Source of the DNA: Triplophysa rosa
Taxonomy: Eukaryota > Chordata > Actinopteri > Cypriniformes > Nemacheilidae
DNA: 64,000 bases
Assembly (NCBI RefSeq): GCF_024868665.1
Contig: NC_079891.1
Span: forward strand, 34,817,211-34,881,210
Direction of reading: 5' to 3'
The position numbers and the translations under genes were made by a program. Numbering within the stretch: position 1 is the first letter of the stretch; the number at the start of each line of letters is the position of its first letter. Shown here in pieces: positions 36,000 to 47,384 of the stretch. The notes under the pieces were generated by a model that saw only the letters and a program-made list of their open reading frames with translations, did no database searches and was not told the DNA's origin.

Positions 36000-36608
36000 A
36001 ATCACAGGTGGTTATAGTGTACTTACAAATGTACTACAAGTATTGATATGTAACTATCAGTATACAGTATATGCAAGGCTACCTAAAGAAAGCTTACAAG
36101 CATACTTAAAATAAATTTGTAGTTTACTGAGAGTAAACTTTAGGGTGTACTTTTATAAATGACAAATGTGCTACAAGTAATGAACAAGTAAACTACCAGT
36201 AAACCTAAAGAAAACCTACAAGTATACTTACAGTATAAAAACTACTTAACTAATAGTTTACTGGGAGTAAACTTCAAAGTGTACTTTCACAGACTAAACA
36301 TGTACTAAAAGTATTTAACTAGTAAACTATCAGTATACCAACATGTTTACTTGGAGTACAGTTGTAGTACAAATGAAAACTTAATTGTAAACTTATGTAC
36401 TCAAAAGTTTACTACTGTTACACTTAAAGTACACTTAAAAGTATACTTTTATAAACAAAAAAAGCGGGCCAATTTAGTCCCAAGTGGTATTCAAATAGTA
36501 CATTTCCAAGCATACTACTAGTCCATTGATATTAGTATATGTAGTATACTAAGATGTAGTACTTACTACATAAAGTATACTTAAAAATATACTTGAATTT
36601 TTGATAAG
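36000..36608. repeat. A+T-rich repeat with recurring AGTATACTT / TACTACAAGTA motifs
   Basis: Many diverged direct and inverted copies of GTACTTTTA, AGTATACTT and ACTTACAGTA fill about 600 bp, ending ATATACTTGAATTTTTGATA. This looks like a non-autonomous DNA element or expanded satellite-like sequence. It directly abuts the duplicated phospholipase first-exon fragment. Confidence 0.55.
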
Positions 36609-36610
36609 GG

Positions 36611-37035
36611 AACTCACTGTTCTTGTATCGTCCTCTATTACGCAACACTGTCACAAATACAACAGTTTTCTAAGAGAACATCTGCAGAACACAGATATCA
36701 GTAACATCATGACTTGCACAGGTGAGATGAATTATGTTTTTTCAACTTTTAGGACCTATTTCTGCAGAAGAATGCAGAAGCCACAACGAAAAACATCGTA
36801 TTTGAGTCATTGAGGATGATTTTTCAGCGCATGTCACAATTGACACGCATGCATTTTCTCACGCAGGGCAGTTAAGGATGTTTAAGTAAAATGATAATTT
36901 TTGTTTCATTCTGTGAACTAGTGAAGACATTCCTCCCAAATTCCAAACAAAAATATATATATTTGCATTTATTTGCAGAAAACCAAAACTAGCCAAACTG
37001 GTCAAAATAAAAAAAGAATGCAATGTGAAGTAGAC
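36611..37035 (-). pseudogene. duplicated first (non-coding) exon and 5' flank of a phospholipase gene
   Basis: The donor GTGAGTT and the preceding exon sequence at 36618-36660 match the first exon of copy 2 (61088 onward). The flank with repeated GAACATCTGCAGAACACAGA and TTTGCATTTATTTGCAGAAA also matches 61200-61600. No coding exons follow on the minus strand, so this is a detached promoter/first-exon fragment left by duplication. Confidence 0.7.
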
Positions 37036-37042
37036 ATGAAAG

Positions 37043-37357
37043 TGTCATGGACTGGCAGAAGAACCCAAATGCAGGCAGGCGGTGAAGGGGTTAACACAAA
37101 ACTTTATTAAATCAAAACAAAACACCCACGAGGGGGTAACAAAGACAGGACTAAAAATGAAACGGAAACTATGAACTAAGGCACAAAAAGGAGGAATACA
37201 AAACAAAACACTTCCCACGAGGGAGCAAAAGACTAACAAAATAAACTCGACACAACGTCTTAAAAACACGGAGGAGAAAAATAAGGCAGGACACCAAACT
37301 CACAGATGACAAACAGGCAAGGAACAGGATCTCGGACAAGAGCACGACCACGGTACA
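37043..37357 (-). mobile_element. LTR, Gypsy-type, truncated by a hAT-like element
   Basis: It starts TGTCATGGACTGG and has GAAGGGGTTAACACAAAACTTTATTA and CCCACGAGGGGG as in related LTRs. The far end is lost where CAGGGCCGG begins. It is not resumed after 39429. Confidence 0.75.
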
Positions 37358-39429
37358 CAGGGCCGGACTTAGGCTTGAGTTGTTTTCGGGGCCCCCGTAC
37401 CATTTAAAATCATGTGTTTGTTAGCATTAGTAAATGTTTTTTTTCTCCAATGACTAACAATGACACTTGTTCATTGGTTTACACGTTTATAATGCTTGTT
37501 TTGACAGTGGGAGCCACAAGTGGTGCGTTTATAGCGTGTAGGAAGTTTCAAACATACTTAAATGTAAAATCCAATCAACATTAATAATCAACATTACAAT
37601 ATCAAGAGGACTAATATAGTTTTTGACATAATCATACAGCCCTACCATTATGTATTTTAAAATTAAAATTAAATTTATTGATCCATAATAAGAAAACTAC
37701 TAAAAAGGATCAAATGTGTGTGTTCTCCCTGTATTTCTGGAGGATGTTGAGAGCTTATACGTCTTGGATCTCAAATTTGAGAACACCTGCATTAACATGA
37801 AACCAACAATGAGCAATACAGTTGTCAGCATTTATTAATCTTGTTTATTGTTAGTTAATGCCAAATACAATTGTTCATGTTAGTTCAGGTGCATGTTTTT
37901 AAAAATATTAGTAAATACTGAAAATAAAGATTAACAAATGCAGACATGTAATATAATGCTTAACTAATGTTAATTAATGCAACGGTGTAAAGTGTTAAAA
38001 ATATATTAGTATTCTATTGCAATTCCATCAGTAAAGCATATGACAGATCTATGAGTTTGAAATGCACATTAAAATTGTATTCATATAATGAGATGAAACG
38101 TCTTATTATGGCTTAAATAGTTTCATAATAATGAGATGGGTCTATAGTTTTGTAAAGTCTAGTTAACTGAGGTTGTGCAGGGCAAATAGGGCACCCCTCT
38201 GTTATAAATCGTTTTAAATCTTTTAATTACTTTATGTCTAACATAACATCATTTTCATGTCAAATTCTTAAATGTAAATCTAAGAGACAGTTTAATGCAG
38301 CTCACAGGCCATGAATCCATGAATGGTATATCTGCAAGGTATCATCTTAATTTAGCATTTACATTTTGCCAGAGATCTCAACGTCAGACAACGCAGTTGA
38401 AAAAGCACGAGCAGTTTGTCCCTTCACGCGTCCCGTAGTTCGGTTGTTTTAACTTTGTTTATTAGTTAGCAGAATGTTTTCATTTTTTATTTACATGGAT
38501 GGATTTAACAGTGTTTGCATATTATTTACAAGAACCGCTTATGGCCACAGAACGGGAAATATTAGAAATAAACTCTATATTACCTGTTTTTATTCAGAGA
38601 TGTCTGCAGAACACAACACTTTTCATAACACGTTTTTTGTAAAAGCAAAGAAAGTGTAACAACAACAACAGCTAGTAGACTCTACTGCATCTACCTGTGG
38701 ATGAACCGATCTGTCGTGTTCAGTGAGCGGACACAGACTGTGAGGCGCGAGCGTCAAACGGATAACGCGGAGTGGAATCATATAGCGGTGTATTCAGAGA
38801 CAGTTTTTCGCGGGGATGTGAATCCTCTCTACTCTACTTCGGCTACCGTTCAATTTCGCCTACCAAAGGCGGGCGCCAGCGTGTGAACGCGTTCCGGCTC
38901 ACGTCGGTCCGCGAGTTTCAAAGGAGAAATAACTGAAATAAAACCGGAGGGTGGCGGCCTGGCGGGAGATGGTGACAGGTATGCTCTGGATTCTCTGCCT
39001 AAAGATCAAGGTGTGGTGCCATGGGTGTAAAGAATCATTATTTCCTAAATGCTGTTCTTTCGCGTTCTTATCTCTCAGTTTTTGGTTTTCTTTAAGCGCG
39101 GCACTGCGATTGCGCTTGTCAGCCATTAGATCAAGCGTCTTAATGAGCAGACAGGTTTCAACTGCGGTAAACGTAACGGATAGAATCCACAAATGACCAA
39201 TCAGGAAACGCCAACATGACTGACGGAACGATTAGCCAATTAAACGACATCATTCCTTACATAAGGCAGTGCTATTGAACATTGGTAGGCCAATGCACAA
39301 AGTTTAAATGAAAAATAAAATGACTGGCATATAACTAAACAAATCAAATTAACGACAGCAGGCGGGCCCCCTGAAGGGCGGGGCCCCTGGGCTGGAGCCC
39401 AGTCAAGGCCAATGGTAAGTCCGGCCTTG
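37358..39429. mobile_element. hAT-like DNA transposon, about 2.07 kb, no transposase recognised
   Basis: The left end CAGGGCCGGACTTAGG and right end (reverse complement) CAAGGCCGGACTTACC form short TIRs. GGGGCCCC-type motifs lie next to both. The expected 8-bp target duplication is not found, so one flank has probably been rearranged. Internal ORFs (for example 38701-38886) have no recognised transposase motif. Confidence 0.6.
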
Positions 39430-39930
39430 GTTGTCATGCAGAAACACAACAGACTTGTTTCCTTCTGTTCTCATCGTGATGAAAAAGGCATAAAAGAACA
39501 CTTGATTTCTACATTTACTCATTATTTTTCAGTAGCTGGGAACTGGAAATCCTCAGCCCAGTTTCCGCAGTTATGCAACACAAATCATTCATGTATAGTT
39601 CACTTCGAATGAATCACATACGTTGATTAAACATGATTTTTCTTTAAAGTTTTCTTTAAATTGCAATAACAAAACTGATCAATGGCTTTGACTGCTGACC
39701 TTTAAATGCACTTTAGCTATTAAATGTATTGTTATTAATTACTCCATCAAATATAGATATATTTGTCATTTTTTGTAGTGCCATGAACAATTAAAATGTG
39801 GCATACAAAGCAACAAAGAAGTTGACATTTTCTGCATTTGTACAGAAACTGCAATAAATCTAATGAATTTAGAGTGCATTCAGAATGAATTAAATGAATG
39901 CAAACACATTTGCATCATCATTGGACTCAC

Positions 39931-39991
39931 CTGCACTGCTGGATAAATGCAGAAGGAATGACAGAAGATAAAGTGAAATCAGACTCTTCAT
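39931..39991 (-). CDS. orphan signal-peptide exon (secreted or receptor protein)
   Basis: The ATG is at 39989-39991. The exon encodes MKSLISLYLLSFLLHLSSSA and ends in phase 1 before GTGAGT. Short leader exons ending in phase 1 are typical of fish immunoglobulin-superfamily receptors. A TATATTAAAG element lies about 75 bp upstream. No following Ig exon is visible on the minus strand before the hAT-like element at 37.4-39.4 kb, so the gene body seems lost or displaced. Confidence 0.5.
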
Positions 39992-40224
39992 TGTGACTGA
40001 CTGTCCTGTGATTCCAGCGATGAAAGCAAATGTGACCCTCTGAGAGTCTGATGTCATCTTATGCTTTAATATATCTGTATACAGACAGGCCAGCTCCTCC
40101 CTCACACTTATATTGAAAGCATCACCCACACCTGTTATATCACGGTATCGATGACACACTTATTAAACCATGTAAAAAATGATGTCAATATGACTAACAG
40201 CTGTCTGTCTGTCATCTCTTTTAT

Positions 40225-40520
40225 TAAACATATTCCTAAAAGATGTCCAGCCAAGTCTGGGGTGCTTAAAGTTGATGTAGCTATATGATATTCCACATCA
40301 GGAAACTCTTTCTTAACAAAATATTTTTTTTAAACTGGGGTTTCATTCTAGACCCGTATTTTATGGAAAGAGAGATTTATTTGTCTTGGCCAGGATTTGA
40401 ACCATCACCCTAAATGTACAGTAATAGTCAATGTGAAGAAGAGAGAGGTTTTATTGACACCTAGCGGTGGATGAAGCAAAGACAGCACAATAAACAGCAG
40501 TAGTCGCTTGTAATATTATT
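40225..40520. repeat. segmental duplicate of 43395-44335 (without LTR)
   Basis: Blocks such as GTCCAG(C/G)CAAGTCTG, GGGGTTTCATTCTAG, TATTTTATGGAAAG and AGTAGTCGCTTGTAAT are shared in the same order and orientation. This copy has the uninterrupted site TTCCACATCAGG, where the other copy holds a solo LTR. It lies upstream of the orphan leader exon. Confidence 0.8.
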
Positions 40521-40939
40521 GTGTGTTTTTATGACCTAAAAAAGATTGATTATTTAATTCAGACATTGCATGTTAGGTCACTCGAAGTTTTGGTAGGCTA
40601 ACTTACCCTCAAAAAAAATGCTGGGATCAAACATGCAGATCATGAGACAAAACGATTATTGATGATGATGGTGATAATGCAAAGAAATGCAAAAAATCTG
40701 TAAATGGCAGAAATCGTGCACTGTTTTGTGATTTAATCTCTTCTGTCAAGTCAGATCAAGTTAACACATAAGGTAACGGTAGCTGATATATGTGTTTTAA
40801 TTTAACCCTATAGGCTATTGAATGAGCGATATTTGATCGTGAGATTTCTTTCCTTTACCTGAGGAAGATTACTTTACATTAGAACAGATGATGTCAACTG
40901 GTTTGCATGTAACTAAAGTTAAACTAAAGTAAAGTTTAG

Positions 40940-41496
40940 TGTCATGGCTCTGCTTCCTTGGTCATGTTTTTCTTGGTCCTGTAGCAGAGCCATGGCAAAG
41001 TCTTAGGTTATGTGTGGAGAGAAACATATTATTGTCCGTTTGACAATAATATACGTTCTCTCCAGTGTCTTGTCATTGACCCCATTCCTCTCGTTTCCTC
41101 GTTATCTTTCCCTGAGTGTTTAATGTCCCACACCTGCCCCATGTCGTTATCCCTCGTTTGTCTTCCCTATATATACCCTCTTGTTTCTTTGTCCTGTTCT
41201 CTTGTATTATGTGCGTGTGTATGTGCTGTGTCCTGATGGTCCCTGTGTTGCCAGAGTCTATTGTCCCTGTTTCAGTAAGTGTTTAGTTTAGTCAGTTTTT
41301 CCTTGTCTAATGTTGTCTTAGTTTAGTTTATTTCGTGAGTGTTCCTGTTTAGTTTGTATTATTGTATTCCCCTGTTGTTGTGTTTTACCCCCTCGTGGGT
41401 TTTTGTTTTGTCTTTTGTTTATTTAATAAAATAAGCCTTGTTGTGTTAACCCCTTCACTGCCTGCCTGCGCTTGGGTTCTTCTGCATTTCCTGACA
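40940..41496 (+). mobile_element. solo LTR, Gypsy-type, plus orientation
   Basis: It starts TGTCATGGC and ends CCTGACA, 557 bp, flanked by GTTTAG at 40934-40939 and 41497-41502. TATATATACCC around 41170 and AATAAAATAAG near 41425 are promoter and polyadenylation signals. ORFs across it are not genes. Confidence 0.85.
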
Positions 41497-41551
41497 GTTT
41501 AGTACGTGAGGAGTTATTTTTTATCATTTCGCAAAAGTCGTATATAAAATG

Positions 41552-43142
41552 TGTCACGAACGGTGATGAGGAAGAACCCAGATGCAGGCAGCGGCAGTGA
41601 AGGGGTTAACAAAGACTTTTATTCAAATAACACAAACCAAAAAACCCACAATGGGGAAAAACGGACAACGCAATCCACGAGCAACAAGACAATGAAACAT
41701 GAGGGCATTTATAGGAAAGACAAACGAGGGATAATGACACAGGGCAGGTGGGAAATATTAGACACGGCAGGGAAGCAATACATGAAATGAGAGGGGCGGG
41801 GCCAATGACAAGACAGAGAAAGCACATGAGATGTCAAAACATAAACAACGTTTTCATGGTTTTCTCACACAAAACCTAAGGGCTCTGTCCCGATCCTGCC
41901 ACAAGACTAGAAATTCAGAAACAAGAGGGCAGGACCGTGACAGAGCTACCCCCCCCCCCCCTTAATGAACACCCCCAGGTGTTCACCAAGGGGTCGACGA
42001 ACAAGACATGACAGACTGGGACAAAGACAAAAACCAGACAAACATGGTGAACATGACAAGGGGCAGACAGGACAACAAGACCAAGGGATTGGGATGTGAT
42101 AATAAAAATAACAAACATGGGAGGGGCTAAACAAAGGCTCATGGGGGGCAGTCCAAAAGGTGGAAGTCCATGAGGGTAGGGAGAGGGGGGAACAGTCTTA
42201 GTCCGGGGTGGCGCTTGAAAGCGCACAGCCCTGGGGGGCTTGACGGGGGAAGCCCTAGGGGGACCGCCGACTGGAACGTCAGCGGGACAAAGCTGGGTGC
42301 CGGCTGGAAGGCCGGCCGCACAAGGCTGGGAGCCGACTGCGTTGCCGGCTGGAAGGCCGACTGAAACGCCGGCTGAACAGGGCTGAACGCCGGCTGAACA
42401 GGGCTGAATGCCGGCTGGAAGACCGGCTGGAAGGCCGGACTGGCTCCCGGCTGCGCCGGACTGGCTCCCGGCTGCACCGGGCTGGATCACCGGACTGGAT
42501 CACCGGCTGGGACGCCGGCTGGATCATCGGCAGGGACGCCGGCTGGATCACCGGCTGGGACGCCGGCTGCACCGGACTGGATTCCGGCCGCACCGGACTG
42601 GACTCTTGCCGCACCGGACTGGATGCCGGCCGCACCGGACTGGATTCCGGCTGCACCGGACTGGATTCCGGCTGCACCGGCCTGGGTACCAGACTGGATG
42701 CCGGCCTGGATGTCGGCTGGGACGCCGGACTGGATTCCGGCTGCACCGGACTGGATACCGGCCGCACTGGACTGGATGCCGGCTGCTGCACCGGACTGGA
42801 CGCTGGACTGGACTCCGGCTGCACCGGACTGGATTCCGGCTGCACCGGACTGGATTCCGGCTGCACCGGACTGGATGCCGGCCGCACCGGACTGGATGCC
42901 GGCTGCACCGGCGTGGACGCCCCTCCGCTGCGCCTCTCCCTCCTTCTCCGCACCACCGGATCCATAGCCAACCTTGGCGAATCCGTGGGGACCGGAGGGA
43001 GTTCCGCAGCAGAGGAGTCCGCCGACATCATCCCCGGATCCCCCCTCTCCCACCCACTACCGGGGCCGCCAGAGTGAACGGGGCTCGTAGATTCTGTCAC
43101 GAACGGTGATGAGGAAGAACCCAGATGCAGGCAGCGGCGGTA
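41552..43142 (-). mobile_element. deleted Gypsy-type LTR element with minisatellite in the leftover internal region
   Basis: Minus orientation. The 3' LTR is 41552-41942 (TGTCACG...CGTGACA). The polypurine tract is at about 41948-41961 (a long C run on the plus strand). The internal remnant is 41943-43094. A 5' LTR stub begins at 43095 and is identical to the first ~44 bp of 41552 onward. The minus-strand ORF to 43100 starts with a short unique region and then a Pro/Ser/Gln-rich repeat tail. All enzymatic domains are missing. The 5' LTR is cut at about 43142 by a Tc1 remnant. Confidence 0.8.
42400..42910. repeat. 21-bp GC-rich minisatellite
   Basis: The unit is ATTCCGGCTGCACCGGACTGG with point variants (GATGCC, GACGCC, GATCAC), repeated about 20 times. 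Because 21 is a multiple of three, several frames on both strands stay open, giving four long overlapping ORFs with heptad repeats such as SSPVQPE and GIQSGAA. It lies within the deleted LTR element. Confidence 0.9.
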
Positions 43143-43392
43143 AAAGCACAGAATCTTCTTTAATGTTGTTTAAAAAGCATCTCAGGGTGAAACCTCAAGA
43201 AGCTACATGATAAAATGTCAAAAGAAAAAATGACTTGCTCAAGATGCTAAAATAACAAGTTAATAAACAAGTTTAATTTTTGGTTTAAATTTTTTTAGTC
43301 ACGACATAATAGGAACTTATTGTTTTCTAACATGTGTAAAAATATGAATAAGTAGGTGAGTAAGTGTTCTAAAGCTTTTGTCTGGTAGTGTA
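43139..43392 (-). mobile_element. Tc1-like element, 3'-terminal fragment
   Basis: The right end reads, reverse complemented, TACACTACCAGACAAAAGCT, the typical terminus of a fish Tc1 family. Interior phrases (AAAAGCATCTCAGGGTGAAA, TTTTAGTCACGACATAAT) match the region downstream of the transposase gene. The transposase itself is gone. Confidence 0.75.
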
Positions 43393-43394
43393 GT

Positions 43395-44335
43395 ATAGCC
43401 TATACCTAAAAGAAGTCCAGGCCAGTCTGAGGTTTTGAGGTCCTTAAAGTTGTTTTAGTTATATGGCCTATATTCTAGCTACATCTGTCATGGCAGACAC
43501 AAGAGAGAGAGACCCAAGTGCGGGGTTAACAAGTCTTTATTGGCGATAAAATAGGAAGCAATAATGTGAGAACCAGTCTATGAATGCTCCAGTCCACGTA
43601 AGTGCGAGGATGAGAGCAAGAGACCAGAGCAGAAACAAACTCACCACGAAGGCCGAGCTCGACTGGGAACACCAGGTGAGTATCAATAGGCAGACTAGGA
43701 ATAATGTGACTGAGACTAAGGTACTAGGACTATGGCAAGACAAGACAAGACAGAGTAAATACTAATAGCTTCAATAGATGAGCCGCAGCTACATCTAGGT
43801 CAGTCTGAGCAGGCTGTAACATGCAACGGTCAGATACAAGACGAGAGACACAGATGGGTAATAAAGGGGACATTAACGAGCGGGGAATAGGCTACAGGTG
43901 CGGTGGCAATGATGGGAATAAGATCGCTAAATGAGTAAATAGTTAAACAGATGTGTGAGTGCTGAGTGGAAATTCACCAGTGCAAGGAAATCTTATCGGA
44001 GACACAAGGGCTGGGTAAGTGACGCAGACACCAAGCATGTGGCTAGCCGGCGACTCCCCACATGCTCGACAACAACACCACAACCCGTGTGCAGATCGAA
44101 CCCCGACACGACCAGGATCATGACAACATCAGGTAGCCTAAAGTCTTTCTTGTTTCAATGTCTTATCTGGGGTTTCATTCTAGTCCAGTATTTTATGGAA
44201 AGTGAGATTCATTTGTCTTGACCAGGATTTGAACCCTAACCCAAAATGTACAGTAGGCTAATAGGCCTAGGCAATGTGAAGTAAAGAGATGTGTTTTATG
44301 TGACAGCACAAACAGTAGTCGCTTGTAATTCTAGT
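43395..44335. repeat. segmental duplicate of 40225-40520, interrupted by a solo LTR
   Basis: The flanks 43395-43485 and 44126-44335 together match 40225-40520. The intervening 640 bp is the solo LTR with ACATC duplication. Confidence 0.8.
43486..44125 (-). mobile_element. solo LTR with ACATC target duplication
   Basis: It starts TGTCATGG and ends CATGACA, 640 bp. ACATC occurs at 43481-43485 and 44126-44130. A related but distinct LTR subfamily: CGGGGTTAACAAGTCTTTATTGG near the left end, minus orientation. Confidence 0.9.
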
Positions 44336-44338
44336 ATA

Positions 44339-45518
44339 CACTGAACAAAATTATAAACGCAACACTTTTTTTTTGCCCCTATTTTTCATGAGCTGAACTC
44401 AAAGATCGAAGACTTTTTCTATGTACACAAAAGGCCTATTTCTCTCAAATATTGTTCACAAATCTGTGTTAGTGAGCACTTCTCCTTTGCCGAGAGAATC
44501 CATCCACCTCACAGGTGTGGCATATCAAGATGCTGATTAGACAGCATGATTATTGCACAGGTGTGCCTTAGGCTGGCCACAATAAAAGGCCACTCTAAAA
44601 TGTGCAGTTTTACTGTATTGGGGGTCCGAAAACCCATCAGAATCTGGTGTGACCACCATTTGCCTCATGCAGTGCAACACATCTCCTTCACATAGAGTTG
44701 ATCAGGTTGTTGATTGTGGCCTGTGGAATGTTGGTCCACTCCTCTTCAATGGCTGTGCGAAGTTGCTGGATATTGGCAAGAACTGGAACACGCTGTCGTA
44801 TACGCCGATCCAGAGCATCCCAAACATGCTCAATGAGTGACATGTCGGGTGAGTATGCTGGCCATGCAAGAACTGGGATGTTTTCAGCTTCCAGGAATTG
44901 TGTACAGGTCCTTGCAACATGGGGCCGTGCATTATCATGCTGCAACATGAGGTGATGGTCGTGGATGAATGGCACAACAATGGGCCTCAGGATCTCGTCA
45001 CGGTATCTCTGTGCATTCAAAATGCCATCAATAAAATGCACCTGTGTTCGTTGTCCATAACATACGCCTGCCCATACCATAACCCCACCGTCACCATGGG
45101 CCACTCGATCCACAACGTTGACATCAGCAAACCGCTCACCCACATGACGTCATACACGCTGTCTGCCATCTGCCCTGTACAGTGAAAACCGGGATTCATC
45201 CGTGAAGAGAACACCTCTCCAAAGTGCCAGACGCCATCGAATGTGAGCATTTTCCCACTCAAGTCGGTTACGACGACGAACTGCAGTCAGGTCGAGACCC
45301 CGATGAGGACGACGAGCATGCAGATGAGCTTCCCTGAGACGGTTTCTGACAGTTTGTGCAGAAACTCTTTGGTTATGCAAACCGATTGTTGCAGCAGCTG
45401 TCCGGGTGGCTGTTCTCAGACGATCTTGGAGGTGAAGATGCTGGATGTGGAGATCCTGGGCTGGTGTGGTTACACGTGGTCTGCGGTTGTGAGGCCGGTT
45501 GAATATATTGCCAAATTC
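44339..45518 (-). mobile_element. Tc1-like transposon, 5'-truncated, transposase broken by a stop
   Basis: The right-hand terminus (plus-strand CACTGAACAAAATTATAAAC) is preceded by TA. Minus-strand transposase: a DNA-binding remnant (VSAQTVRNRLREAHLHARRP), VLFTDESRF with the first Asp, MLQHDNARPH with the second Asp, and SLIEHVWDAL with the Glu, the DDE triad. A TGA between 45143 and 45153 (expected Trp) divides the ORF. The N-terminal end and other TIR are replaced at 45518 by another repeat. Inactive. Confidence 0.88.
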
Positions 45519-45744
45519 GGTAACACTTTACTTGACGGGGTGTTCATAAGATTGACATTTTTAATGCAAAGATGACATTGTTTGAGATGTCTTTGTCATG
45601 ACAACTTAACATAAATCAATACATCATAACCTGTCAGTGTCTTTGTCAGGACAACTTGACATTACCAAGACAACATAACCTGTCATAGCCATGACATAGC
45701 AGATTAATAATCAAATTTGAGAAACAACGTAGCTTTATGGGTTA

Positions 45745-46092
45745 TGTGGCGTGGGGTACAGATCCAGGATCAGCGTCGCCTGGGAAACGGCCTGGCAGCT
45801 AATGCTGATCGCTCACACCTGACGCCGATTAGCTGCCGGGCATAAAAACCACGCACACACACCACTCGGGGAGCTTGTTCTCCACGAGACTAACGTGTCT
45901 TTTCTACCCTGCAGAATCCAGCGAGTGAAACACTGAAACCCTATTGCAAGAGCACGGACTGGCAGTTTCCCCAACATGAGCTCCCTGGGTTGTCACATTT
46001 GGACTTATTTTTGCACGTGTGTCAATAAATTCCCCCTCCGGGGTTGTTTACACCAGCCGTCTTGTGTCCGTAGTGTCTCTTACCCTGCCACA
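45745..46092 (+). mobile_element. short solo LTR, distinct family, GTTA target duplication
   Basis: It starts TGTGGCG and ends TGCCACA, 348 bp. GTTA occurs at 45741-45744 and 46093-46096. A promoter-like GCATAAAAACC and an AATAAATTCC polyadenylation signal are in the correct order for a plus-strand LTR. Confidence 0.8.
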
Positions 46093-46149
46093 GTTACCAT
46101 AACATAAAACTGTCATGTGGTTGGTTTTGACATTGGCTGTCATGAGGCC

Positions 46150-46292
46150 ATTACATTCACATTTATATTTCTGCATTTGGCAGACGCTTTTATCCAAAGC
46201 GACTTACATTGCATTATACCATACATTTGTATCAGAGTACGTTCAATCCTTTGGCGTTGCTAGTGCCATGCTCTAACCACTGAGCTACTAAT
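46150..46292 (-). mobile_element. tRNA-derived SINE with L2-like tail
   Basis: The minus strand reads GTAGCTCAGTGGTTAGAGCA (tRNA-like A-box region); the 3' part has GTCGCTTTGGATAAAAGCGT, the tail shared with L2 LINEs. It was probably mobilised by L2. Confidence 0.7.
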
Positions 46293-46449
46293 ATTTTTCA
46301 CTTTTTTTTAATTAAACTTGTCATTAAAATGTCATTATATGTTAATACTCTGTCAAATAGTTTTGTAAGAGCGACATGAATGTTTTTCTTGACCTCAACT
46401 ACAGTGGTACAAATTGAACCTGTCATTAATCTTTAGTGTTAACACAGGC

Positions 46450-46770
46450 ATAGTTCACCAAAAAATAAAAATTCTGTCATCATTTACTCACGTTCGAGTT
46501 GGTCCAAATCTGTATAAATGTCTTTGTTCTGATGAACACAGAGAAAGATATTTGGAAGAATGCTTATAAGCGAACAGATCTTGCCCCCCATTGAAAAAAT
46601 GACTTTATCTTTTTTTGATGTTCTGTTGAACAGAAAAGAAAACATTTTGAAGAATGTTGGGCAGCAAACAGTTCTGGGGCACTTTTGACTGCCATTGTGT
46701 TTTCTCATGGGTTCGACCCCAGGGATTGCACAAACTCTGATACAAATGTATACTGTAGTGTAATGCAATG
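46450..46770. repeat. dispersed repeat (ATAGTTCACCAAAAAAT type) plus SINE fragment
   Basis: AGTTCACCAAAAAATAAAAA and TCTGTCATCATTTACTCACG are the start of a common fish repeat also seen near 63.4 kb. At about 46690 a GGGTTCGACCCCAGGGATTG piece resembles a SINE B-box region. No gene. Confidence 0.5.
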
Positions 46771-47384
46771 TGTTTTATTTATTGGTCATACTTGGAATAT
46801 ACCCCAGAATTACTTTTTTATTAACGGGTTATCATGATTTTTACTTTATAATTGTTATAATCCATCTGTTAATTCCGGATCATATGTAATTACTTAATAC
46901 TGATGTGGTAAGACCTGGGTAATTATTAAAAAGTTATCATGGAACTGAACTGAAATAAACTGCATAACTACCACATAAGGCAATGAAGAGATAAAAACAA
47001 TCACCTCGTTTTTTCAAAAACCAAACAATTTAAGTATCCTATGCCTGTTGACTTTTCCCAGAAGTGGCAGATTAGTTTTGTTATTTATTTGTATAGCTAG
47101 TCTTGCACTTAGAAAACGCAGCAAAACGTGGCGAGCATGACTATTAGGTGAGTGGACAGAAGCAAATAGAGAATTAACACAATTCATTTTAGTGCAAACC
47201 CATGACGCAAAGTAATTACTTGAGCACAAGTTAAAGCCCAAATTATGCAAAATAACTAACTGAGATGAAATAATTTGCTGACAGCTTGGTCCCCCCAGTT
47301 AAAAAATCCCATCTGCACCCCTGCAATGGAAGTCAATGAGTTCCTTTAGTCTGTTGAGTTTCTTTGTATCCTCGGATTTTCTGT

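Larger units (their letters stand above)
45519..46445. repeat. dispersed DNA repeat (GGTAACACTTTACTTGAC type) with later insertions
   Basis: The sequence has repeated GTCATGACAACTT and ACATAACCTGTCAT motifs. It is split by the solo LTR at 45745-46092 and, further on, by a SINE at about 46150-46292; similar sequence resumes after each insertion. No ORF. Confidence 0.5.

Noticed and set aside
42279..43109. Four long overlapping ORFs on both strands
   Set aside because: All are generated by the 21-bp minisatellite. They have repetitive heptads and no independent coding evidence.
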